This document shows positions 1-4,687 of a stretch of 5,561 bases of DNA, in pieces (the stretch's first letter is position 1; every line of letters begins with the position of its first letter). The notes under the pieces were generated by a model. It made no database searches. It saw only the letters and a program-made list of their open reading frames with translations, and was not told the origin of the DNA. A program made the position numbers and the translations under genes. Origin of the DNA: an uncultured Bacteroides sp. (GTDB lineage Bacteria; Bacteroidota; Bacteroidia; Bacteroidales; Bacteroidaceae); assembly GCF_949298305.1 (NCBI RefSeq), contig NZ_CASFWU010000133.1, forward strand, positions 1-5,561, in the 5' to 3' direction.

Positions 1-35
1 GGAAGGATGGCACGAAGTAATTGTTCTGCTTTCAT
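1..35 (-). CDS. Start of a probable insertion-sequence transposase (partial, runs off the window)
   Basis: Only the first eleven complete codons are present, reading MKAEQLLRAIL with a further Pro implied by the split codon. From memory, this opening resembles the N-terminal segment of a group of Bacteroidetes IS transposases annotated as ISAon1-family N-terminal region proteins, which would catalyse movement of the element. The family assignment rests on eleven residues and is unverified. The ATG is at 35-33 and overlaps the TGA (34-32) of the interrupted lipoprotein frame. A TATCTTTG -7 box ends only four bases before the ATG, so a transcript from it would be leaderless or nearly so. The gene could instead be an unrelated cytoplasmic protein, but its position inside a broken lipoprotein gene favours a mobile element. 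Confidence 0.5.
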   Translation of the reverse strand, partial: MKAEQLLRAIL

Positions 36-196
36 ACCACAAAGATACGCAATATGCTTGATACACCATGCCTACCAACCGGGAATATCCGCTGACCCGT
101 GATACCTTCCGGCTCATCATTGTCAATACATCCGGTGAATACCGGTGCCGCACCCAGCAACATGCCGGCAGCGACCAAATAAGTCCACTTTTTCAT
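32..196 (-). pseudogene. Lipoprotein gene truncated by the probable IS insertion
   Basis: The frame starts at ATG 196-194 and begins MKKWTYLVAAGMLLGAAPV. It has a positively charged N-terminus, a hydrophobic stretch and the lipobox FTGC, with the lipidated cysteine at residue 23. The next residues, IDNDEPEGI, are acidic as is common in exported Bacteroidetes lipoproteins. After about codon 32 the frame enters the probable IS and ends at TGA 34-32. The result is a 54-residue chimera of which about 21 residues come from the element. The original protein was presumably an envelope lipoprotein of unknown role, and its remaining sequence should lie beyond the other end of the element. It starts 30 bp after the AraC-type regulator on the same strand, so the two were probably co-transcribed or functionally linked. 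Confidence 0.6.
40..47 (-). promoter_or_regulatory. Bacteroidetes -7 box of the probable IS promoter
   Basis: The minus strand reads TATCTTTG, an exact match to the Bacteroidetes -7 consensus TAnnTTTG. The following GTGG is also shared with the promoter in front of glyS. No TTTG-like -33 element lies at the usual 19-21 bp spacing; the nearest TTG (78-76) is 28 bp away. The box ends four bases before the ATG at 35, implying an extremely short or absent leader. Confidence 0.45.
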
Positions 197-226
197 AATA
201 GTAATAATAATGGTTAATTGATAAAA

Positions 227-748
227 TTAAATAGTTGTTATTCTATTTATGTTATTCTCTATTTCTTTCAGTATTTCCATGCTTTGGTGTTTGGCCCTGT
301 AATCGGTAGGCGTGATGTGCTCGAACTTGGTGAAGGCGGCGTAAAATGTGCTTCGTGAGATAAACCCGCATTGGGCCGGCAAACTTTGAATGTTGCAATT
401 GTCTTTTTTGAGCAGTTCTTTTGCATGGTTTATCCGGTATTGATTTAACAGCGTTTTCAGGTTACATTTAAAATAGGTATTTATCATCTTTGACAGATAA
501 GTGGCGTTTGTACACAATAAACGGCTTAACTTTGTCAAATTTATATGTGGATCCAAATAAATCTTTTTATTTTCCAGGACATATATAAAATTCTCATACA
601 TGTTCTTCATCCGTTCAGTGTTGCATCCTACCAGCTTTTCTGGAAAATTTTCCTTTTCAGCAGGCGGAGGTTCACCTATATCATTGGCAAACAATGGGGT
701 TTCTTTATATGTATTTGGGTGTGTCAACATCATAGCGTTTGTTTGCAT
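227..748 (-). CDS. Short AraC-family transcriptional regulator
   Basis: This is a cytoplasmic DNA-binding regulator. The C-terminal two-thirds matches the AraC/XylS helix-turn-helix domain. Counting from the upstream TTG (residue 1 at 769), the first HTH is around 77-97 (INLTKLSRLLCTNATYLSKM) and the linker helix carries NQYRINHAKELL. The second HTH is around 126-147, followed by the signature CGFISRSTFYAAF...TPTDYR. The first roughly 70 residues match no effector-binding or sensor domain I recognise. The open frame extends to TTG at 769, but the first ATG is at 748-746. I prefer that start, giving 173 residues. Pro131 in SLPAQCGF replaces the usual Ile-Ala before the second HTH, a mild oddity. 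The gene is much more AT-rich than the genes to the right. It may control the adjacent lipoprotein gene or another envelope locus; this is inferred only from adjacency. Confidence 0.85.
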   Translation of the reverse strand: MQTNAMMLTHPNTYKETPLFANDIGEPPPAEKENFPEKLVGCNTERMKNMYENFIYVLENKKIYLDPHINLTKLSRLLCTNATYLSKMINTYFKCNLKTLLNQYRINHAKELLKKDNCNIQSLPAQCGFISRSTFYAAFTKFEHITPTDYRAKHQSMEILKEIENNINRITTI

Positions 749-810
749 TACCTTCGCATACTTAATCAAATTTTTATTAGAAAAATTTTTTTTTGCAGGA
801 AATTATAAAA

Positions 811-841
811 CAAACTGTAACTTTTTTAAAAACTAGGACAA
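811..841 (-). promoter_or_regulatory. Possible promoter of the AraC-type regulator
   Basis: On the minus strand a TTG (841-839) is followed after 19 bp by TACAGTTTG (819-811). This resembles the Bacteroidetes -33/-7 arrangement, but with one extra base inside the -7 box (three rather than two between TA and TTTG). It lies about 60 bp before the preferred ATG at 748, with an AT-rich leader between. The imperfect -7 keeps confidence low. Confidence 0.3.
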
Positions 842-1029
842 TGTAGCGATTTTCCGTGACATGAGTATGACAGCTTCGTTACTTCCTTGGGCCTTGTGGG
901 GGCATGCCGACTTCTTGTACGGTCGGGCAGGTGCGGAATTTGCTGGATGTAGGGGGCTGTGTGGACAGGTTCCGGCTGGCGGGCAGCAGGCAATCGCATC
1001 CCTCCATTTTTTAATTATTAATACCCCTC
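842..1029. other. Intergenic stretch with no recognisable gene
   Basis: This lies between the divergent AraC-type regulator and glyS. It is GC-richer than the regulator gene and has short open frames on both strands (62 codons at 861-1049 plus, 81 codons at 833-1078 minus). Their translations are rich in Cys, Pro, Gly and Ala without domain character, and neither has a convincing leader. A small CCGAC/GTCGG inverted repeat occurs around 918-937. I see no tRNA, riboswitch or T-box structure. It may be an eroded remnant. Confidence 0.4.
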
Positions 1030-1062
1030 TTGTCCGATTTATAAGATAAATGCCTATCTTTG
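1030..1062 (+). promoter_or_regulatory. glyS promoter (Bacteroidetes type)
   Basis: TATCTTTG at 1055-1062 is an exact -7 box. An upstream TTG at 1030-1032 stands 22 bp before it, one base beyond the usual 19-21 bp spacing. Transcription would start around 1067-1070, giving a leader of about 45-50 nt. The leader is AT-rich and has no Shine-Dalgarno sequence, as is usual in this phylum. It is too short to hold a T-box or similar amino-acid-sensing structure. Confidence 0.65.
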
Positions 1063-1114
1063 TGGCGTTTTTTATCAAAGCATCTGAATAAAATTAATAG
1101 ATACAACAAGAACA

Positions 1115-2656
1115 ATGGCACAAGAAGACGTTTTTAAGAAACTCGTTTCGCACTGCAAGGAGTATGGTTTCGTATTCCCCAGCAGCGAAATCTACGACGG
1201 ACTGGGAGCCGTGTATGATTACGGACAGAATGGTGTGGAACTGAAGAACAACATCAAACAATACTGGTGGCAGAGCATGGTGCTGCTGCACGAGAACATC
1301 GTGGGCATCGACTCGGCCATTTTCATGCACCCCACCATCTGGAAGGCCAGCGGACACGTGGACGCATTCAACGACCCCCTTATCGACAACCGTGACTCGA
1401 AGAAGCGCTATCGCGCCGATGTGCTCATCGAGGACCAGATTGCCAAGTATGACGAAAAGATAAACAAGGAAGTGGCCAAGGCTGCCAAGAAGTATGGCGA
1501 CGCTTTCAATGAACAGGAATTCCGCAGCACCAACGCCCGTGTGCTGGAGCACCAGCAGAAGCGTGACGCACTGCACGAACGCTACAGCAAGGCGATGAAC
1601 GCCGGACCCGACCTGAACGAACTGCGACAGATTATTCTGGACGAAGAGATTGTCTGCCCCATCAGCGGCACGAAGAACTGGACCGAAGTACGTCAGTTCA
1701 ACCTGATGTTCTCTACCGAAATGGGGTCTACTTCGGATGGTTCTATGAAGGTGTACCTACGTCCCGAGACGGCTCAGGGCATCTTCGTCAACTACCTGAA
1801 CGTACAGAAGACGGGCCGCATGAAGATTCCCTTCGGTATTGCCCAAATTGGCAAGGCTTTCCGTAACGAGATTGTAGCCCGCCAGTTCATCTTCCGCATG
1901 CGTGAGTTCGAGCAGATGGAAATGCAGTTCTTCGTGAAGCCCGGTACCGAGCTGGAATGGTTCAAGAAGTGGAAGGAAATCCGCCTGAAGTGGCACAAGG
2001 CCCTGGGCTTCGGCGACGACCACTACCGTTACCACGACCACGAGAAACTGGCCCACTACGCCAATGCCGCTACGGACATCGAGTTCCTGATGCCCTTCGG
2101 ATTCAAGGAAGTGGAAGGCATCCACAGCCGCACCAACTTTGACCTCTCGCAGCACGAGAAGTTCTCGGGCAAGAACATCAAGTACTTCGACCCCGAGACG
2201 AACGAAAGCTACACGCCGTACGTCATCGAGACCTCCATCGGCGTAGACCGCATGTTCCTCAGCATCATGTCTGCCTCCTACTGCGAGGAGCAGCTGGAGA
2301 ACGGCGAAAGCCGCGTTGTGCTGAAACTGCCCGCTGCACTGGCACCGGTGAAGCTGGCCGTGATGCCGCTGGTGAAGAAGGACGGACTGCCCGAGAAGGC
2401 ACGCGAAATCGTGGACGCGCTGAAGTTCCACTTCCACTGCCAGTACGACGAGAAGGACTCCATCGGCAAGCGTTACCGCCGTCAGGATGCCATCGGTACG
2501 CCCTACTGTGTCACCGTGGACCATCAGACACTGGAGGACAACTGCGTCACCCTGCGCAACCGCGACACCATGCAGCAGGAACGTGTGCCCATCAGCGAGC
2601 TGAACAACATCATCGCAGACCGCGTCAGCATCACTTCGCTGCTGAAGACGCTTTGA
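1115..2656 (+). CDS. glyS: Glycyl-tRNA synthetase (single-chain, dimeric type)
   Basis: This cytoplasmic enzyme charges tRNA-Gly with glycine using ATP. At 513 residues it is the single-polypeptide class II form (alpha2, the type shared with eukaryotes and archaea and also called glyQS), not the two-subunit alpha2beta2 form of E. coli. The N-terminal catalytic region begins with YGFVFPSSEIYDGLGAVYDYG (17-37). It then shows CPISGTKNWTEVRQFNLMF (181-199) and the glycine-site signature RPETAQGIF (216-224). Class II motif 2 is FRNEIVARQ...REFEQMEMQFF (249-273), EVEGIHSRTNFDL is at 332-344, and motif 3 is ETSIGVDRMF (372-381). The anticodon-binding domain occupies roughly 404-510, with YDEKDSIGKRYRRQDAIGTPY. 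The start is the ATG at 1115, which gives the usual N-terminus for the family. Codon use is strongly GC-ended (CTG, AAG, ATC), as expected of a highly expressed housekeeping gene. The downstream neighbour on the same strand is an FKBP-like lipoprotein. Confidence 0.97.
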   Translation: MAQEDVFKKLVSHCKEYGFVFPSSEIYDGLGAVYDYGQNGVELKNNIKQYWWQSMVLLHENIVGIDSAIFMHPTIWKASGHVDAFNDPLIDNRDSKKRYRADVLIEDQIAKYDEKINKEVAKAAKKYGDAFNEQEFRSTNARVLEHQQKRDALHERYSKAMNAGPDLNELRQIILDEEIVCPISGTKNWTEVRQFNLMFSTEMGSTSDGSMKVYLRPETAQGIFVNYLNVQKTGRMKIPFGIAQIGKAFRNEIVARQFIFRMREFEQMEMQFFVKPGTELEWFKKWKEIRLKWHKALGFGDDHYRYHDHEKLAHYANAATDIEFLMPFGFKEVEGIHSRTNFDLSQHEKFSGKNIKYFDPETNESYTPYVIETSIGVDRMFLSIMSASYCEEQLENGESRVVLKLPAALAPVKLAVMPLVKKDGLPEKAREIVDALKFHFHCQYDEKDSIGKRYRRQDAIGTPYCVTVDHQTLEDNCVTLRNRDTMQQERVPISELNNIIADRVSITSLLKTL

Positions 2657-2657
2657 T

Positions 2658-2705
2658 GGGTGAGCTTCTGAGCTATTGAGTTTGTGGTTTTGGGTTTTTG
2701 AGTTG
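2658..2705 (+). repeat. Degenerate octamer array, reverse orientation (left arm)
   Basis: Starting two bases after the glyS stop, six 8-bp units in one phase can be read, the clearest being TTCTGAGC and TATTGAGT. They are degenerate copies of TTYTTRAG, the reverse complement of the CTYAARAA unit found at 2758-2829. The last three units have drifted. With the second array they form the outer arms of a large imperfect inverted repeat that fills the glyS-FKBP gap. Confidence 0.55.
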
Positions 2706-2708
2706 CAG

Positions 2709-2750
2709 GGCCGATGGCCGGCTCGTTTCTTAAAACGCCGGTCTTGGGCC
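2709..2750 (+). repeat. GC-rich hairpin between glyS and the FKBP gene
   Basis: The left arm 2709-2722 (GGCCGATGGCCGGC) pairs with 2737-2750 (GCCGGTCTTGGGCC) around a 14-nt AT-rich loop. Eleven of 14 positions pair Watson-Crick and one more as G-U in RNA. It sits in the middle of the two opposed octamer arrays. There is no T tract after it, so it is not a canonical intrinsic terminator. It could attenuate, stabilise an mRNA end or simply be the core of a repeat element. Confidence 0.55.
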
Positions 2751-2757
2751 TCACTCC

Positions 2758-2829
2758 TTCAAGAACTCAGCGGCTTACTTACTCAAAATCTTAAGAACTT
2801 ATAAACTCAAGAACTTAAAAACTCAAATC
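2758..2829 (+). repeat. CTYAARAA octamer tandem array upstream of the FKBP lipoprotein start
   Basis: Nine contiguous 8-bp units in strict phase end five bases before the ATG at 2835. Typical units are CTTAAGAA, CTCAAGAA and CTTAAAAA; the units at 2766-2781 are the most diverged. The period of 8 and the CTTAA-containing units put stop codons in the forward frames, so the array is non-coding. It forms the A-rich sequence immediately before the start codon. The same unit family, in the same sense relative to its gene, precedes the kinase at 5522-5561. Confidence 0.75.
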
Positions 2830-2834
2830 AAGAA

Positions 2835-3458
2835 ATGAACAGACTTCTTTTATATCTCTCGTTCTTCCTGCTGACAGCTGCTGCGCTGACCTCGTGTGAC
2901 GAGGTGACGGAGGAGGATGCGTATGCCAACTGGTCCGAACGGAACATTGCCTTTGCCGACTCCATCAAAGCCCTGGCTGGCAACAACTTGTTCAACCTGA
3001 ATGCGGAGGGCGACCTGATAGACCGTTTTGAGGTGGGCGAAATCTTCGGCTTGCAGACTACGGCCAGCACCAACATGGGCGCGCAGTATGTCTATTGCAA
3101 GAAGGTGGTGAAGAATCTGGACGGAGCCCGTCCTTTCTATACCAGCTCGGTGAGCGCCTATTACTATGGGACGCTGATCAACGGCGATATGTTCGACGGC
3201 AATTTCGAGGGCTATGGCGCATTGGACCGCGGCGTGCTGGATCCGGTGACGAAAGCTCCCACGGACTTCGACTCGCCTGCCACATTCTCGGTGAGCGGTG
3301 TCATAGCCGGTTGGACTTGGGCGTTGCAGTACATGCACGAGGGCGAACGCTGGATGTTGTACGTGCCCTACCAGAGCGCATACGGAACGAGCGACTACAG
3401 CTCCATTCCCGGTTATTCTACCCTGACGTTCGACCTGGTGCTGGACGAGGTGCTTTGA
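2835..3458 (+). CDS. FKBP-type peptidyl-prolyl isomerase-like lipoprotein
   Basis: This is an envelope lipoprotein of 207 residues with an FKBP fold, which catalyses cis-trans isomerisation of X-Pro bonds or acts as a chaperone. The signal peptide occupies 1-20, with lipobox LTSC and the lipidated Cys at 21. The following DEVTEED is acidic, reminiscent of Bacteroidetes surface-export signals, so outer-membrane and possibly surface location is inferred. The FKBP domain covers about 105-207. Conserved core positions include YYGTLINGDMFDGNF (110-124, with the Phe-Asp pair), VIAGWTWALQYM (156-167, pocket Val-Ile and Trp), AYG (182-184), and Ile191 with a closing TFDLVLDEVL. Most active-site aromatic positions are therefore retained, though activity is not proven. 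It follows glyS on the same strand across a 178-bp repeat-filled gap. I see no separate -7 promoter, so it may be read through from glyS. Residues 22-104 have no recognised domain. Confidence 0.88.
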   Translation: MNRLLLYLSFFLLTAAALTSCDEVTEEDAYANWSERNIAFADSIKALAGNNLFNLNAEGDLIDRFEVGEIFGLQTTASTNMGAQYVYCKKVVKNLDGARPFYTSSVSAYYYGTLINGDMFDGNFEGYGALDRGVLDPVTKAPTDFDSPATFSVSGVIAGWTWALQYMHEGERWMLYVPYQSAYGTSDYSSIPGYSTLTFDLVLDEVL

Positions 3459-3464
3459 GGAACT

Positions 3465-3489
3465 TCTGATTTCAGACTTTGATTTCAGA
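3465..3489 (+). repeat. Short 13-bp-period direct repeat after the FKBP stop
   Basis: TGATTTCAGA occurs twice (3467-3476 and 3480-3489). The first copy lies within a perfect small palindrome, TCTGA-TT-TCAGA (3465-3476). It begins seven bases after the FKBP stop. No function is apparent. Confidence 0.5.
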
Positions 3490-3525
3490 TGCTGCTGCGG
3501 AGCACGTTGAGAGTTTGATTGTTTG

Positions 3526-3602
3526 AAACGCAGATTGACGCCGATGTCGCAAAAGCTTTATTCCGCTTTGCGTTAATCGGTGACAATCTGCGTTTATTTT
3601 TT
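3526..3602 (+). terminator. Long palindrome with T tract, probable terminator of the FKBP transcript
   Basis: AAACGCAGATTG (3526-3537) is perfectly complementary to CAATCTGCGTTT (3584-3595). Inside this outer 12-bp stem, CCGAT/ATCGG pair. An inner stem CGCAAAAGC (3548-3556)/GCTTTGCG (3565-3572) pairs with one bulged A around an 8-nt loop. Six T residues follow at 3597-3602, so the plus-strand transcript would have a strong hairpin plus U tract. It lies in a convergent intergenic region and could also slow minus-strand transcription from murQ, although on that strand the following sequence is not T-rich. The CGCAGATT core resembles palindromic repeats common between Bacteroidales genes, so it may be a dispersed element used as a terminator. 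Confidence 0.7.
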
Positions 3603-3699
3603 CCTCCCCGGAGGATGCCGGGAGCTGTAGAGGGAACTGCGGATTGCTTGCCCGGCAAACCATAAAGTGCCATTTCCGGCATTGATAATCAGTGCTTAG

Positions 3700-3767
3700 G
3701 CCATGCAAGCATCTTCCGCGGGCCGTGCAAGCGCCTTCTGCGGGCCGTACAAGCATTCTTCAAGCGG
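3700..3767. repeat. Three tandem copies of a 22-24 bp unit
   Basis: The units are 3700-3721 (22 bp), 3722-3743 (22 bp) and 3744-3767 (24 bp). Each opens with GCCRTRCAAGC and closes with GCGG, with variable centres. A fourth, shorter and degenerate copy in the opposite orientation is visible at 3639-3656 (GCGGATTGCTTGCCCGGC). It could pair with the first unit through GGC/GCC, GCTTGC/GCAAGC and GCGG/CCGC. The array lies 21 bp beyond the murQ stop on the minus strand. Open frames through it look non-coding. The rest of 3603-3788 holds only a 7-bp ATGCCGG/CCGGCAT inverted repeat (3615-3621 and 3676-3682). Confidence 0.65.
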
Positions 3768-3788
3768 GGATGGGTACCCTTCCGGCGT

Positions 3789-4625
3789 TCACTCTTCTTT
3801 TCCTTCCGTTTCCTTCCGGTAGGCGTCGGCCGCTTCCTTGACAGAGCCGTACTTCAGGAGCAGCATGCGGGCGTCGGCGTAGGCCAGGCCCAGTTCGTCG
3901 GCCAGCATGCGGGTGCCGCGGTCGGTCAGCTTCCGGTTGCTGAGCTGCATGTTCTCCATGCGGTTGCCCCTCACCCGCCCCAGGCGAATCATCACCGCGG
4001 TGCTGATCATGTTCAGAATCATCTTCTGCCCCGTGCCCGACTTCATGCGCGAGCTGCCCGTTACGTACTCCGGTCCCACTATCATTTCAATGGCCACGTC
4101 AGCCGCCTCCGCCATGGGCGAGCCGGGGTTGCTGGTGATGCAGGCCGTGGGGATGCCCCGCCTGCGGGCTTCGCGCAGGGCGCCCAGGACGTAGGGCGTG
4201 CTGCCCGATGCCGCTATGCCGACGACGGTGTCCAGCGGGGTGACCCCGTGCGCCTCCAGTTCCTCCCATCCGCTGAGCGGGTCGTCCTCGGCGTTCTCCA
4301 CGGGGCCGTGCAGGGCCTTGTCGCCTCCCGCTATCAGGCCGATGACGCGCGTGGGGGGCATCCCGAAGGTGGGCGGAATCTCCGAGGCATCCAGCACTCC
4401 GAGGCGTCCGCTGGTGCCTGCGCCCACGTAGAAGATGCGGCCTCCCTGCTCCATGCGGGGGACAATGCCGTTGACCAGTTCCTCTATCTGCGGGATGGCC
4501 GCCCCGACGGCTACGGCCACTTTGCGGTCTTCGGTATTGATTTCTTCCAGTATCTGGCGGACAGATTTCTTTTCCAAATCGTTGTAGAGCGAGGGTTGCT
4601 CCGATATTTTGATGAAGGAGGACAT
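3789..4625 (-). CDS. murQ: N-acetylmuramic acid 6-phosphate etherase
   Basis: This cytoplasmic enzyme cleaves the D-lactyl ether of MurNAc-6-phosphate to give GlcNAc-6-phosphate and D-lactate, the key step of peptidoglycan MurNAc recycling. The 278-residue protein is near the family length (about 300 in E. coli). A SIS sugar-phosphate domain spans about 55-215. It contains FYVGAGTSGRLGVLDASEIPPTF (65-87), GIAASGSTPYV (136-146), and SSRMKSGTGQK (191-201). Glu82 in DASE and Glu113 in NAEDD align with the two catalytic glutamates of E. coli MurQ (83 and 114). The C-terminal helical part has NRKLTDRGTRML. The start at 4625 gives MSSFIKISEQPSLY, appropriate for the family. It follows the amino-sugar kinase gene on the same strand with about 50 bp between them, filled by the heptamer array, so one operon is likely. 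GC content is high, like the kinase. Confidence 0.95.
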   Translation of the reverse strand: MSSFIKISEQPSLYNDLEKKSVRQILEEINTEDRKVAVAVGAAIPQIEELVNGIVPRMEQGGRIFYVGAGTSGRLGVLDASEIPPTFGMPPTRVIGLIAGGDKALHGPVENAEDDPLSGWEELEAHGVTPLDTVVGIAASGSTPYVLGALREARRRGIPTACITSNPGSPMAEAADVAIEMIVGPEYVTGSSRMKSGTGQKMILNMISTAVMIRLGRVRGNRMENMQLSNRKLTDRGTRMLADELGLAYADARMLLLKYGSVKEAADAYRKETEGKEE

Positions 4626-4631
4626 GAGAAC

Positions 4632-4687
4632 GGTTAGGGGTTAGTGGTGAGTGATTAGCGGTGAGTGGTGAGGGGTTAGGGGTTAGC
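4632..4687 (-). repeat. Heptamer tandem array between the kinase gene and murQ
   Basis: Eight contiguous 7-bp units in strict phase fill the junction. In the murQ sense they follow NCTMACC: for example CCTAACC (4638-4632), ACTAACC (4645-4639) and ACTCACC (4652-4646). The array ends six bases before the murQ ATG. It begins inside the kinase gene: the last three codons (Ala279, Asn280, Pro281) and the TAA stop of the kinase lie within the two most upstream units. The repeat has no obvious hairpin and no Shine-Dalgarno-like purine tract in the murQ sense. Confidence 0.85.

Larger units (their letters stand above)
1..98 (-). mobile_element. Terminal part of a probable insertion sequence
   Basis: On the minus strand the lipoprotein sequence stops making sense after about codon 32. 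It is followed by GGGTCAGCGG (98-89), a -7 promoter box and the start of a new reading frame. This layout of terminus, short lead, promoter and transposase start is that of an IS left end. The outer boundary near 98 is inferred from where lipoprotein-like sequence ends and could be off by several bases. The other end, its inverted repeat and the target duplication lie outside the window, so the family cannot be settled here. Confidence 0.45.

Noticed and set aside
535..542. TAAATTTG -7-like box on the minus strand
   Set aside because: It lies inside the AraC-type coding sequence, has no supporting -33 element or downstream start, and is expected by chance in AT-rich DNA.
833..1078. Possible small proteins between the AraC-type gene and glyS (62 codons plus, 81 codons minus)
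   Set aside because: Composition does not look coding, there is no promoter or leader support, and both frames extend toward or across the glyS promoter region.
1062..1114. T-box or other glycine/tRNA-sensing leader for glyS
   Set aside because: The leader after the -7 box is only about 50 nt, AT-rich and without stems or a T-box sequence.
1757..2524. Long open frame (255 codons) on the minus strand inside glyS
   Set aside because: It is antisense to a complete, motif-rich glyS. Its Val/Leu/His-rich translation is typical of the complement of a GC-ended coding sequence, and it has no recognisable domain.
2709..2750. Intrinsic terminator for glyS
   Set aside because: The hairpin is good, but no T tract follows the right arm, so it is listed as a hairpin/repeat rather than a terminator.
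2758..2829. CRISPR-like array
   Set aside because: The units are contiguous 8-mers without spacers, and no cas-like gene is present.
2850..3338. Antisense 162-codon frame within the FKBP lipoprotein gene
   Set aside because: The plus-strand frame has a signal peptide, lipobox and FKBP core. The antisense frame has none of these.
3472..3756. 94-codon minus-strand frame in the convergent gap
   Set aside because: It runs through the palindrome and the tandem repeats, and the translation has no domain or signal. It is more likely non-coding.
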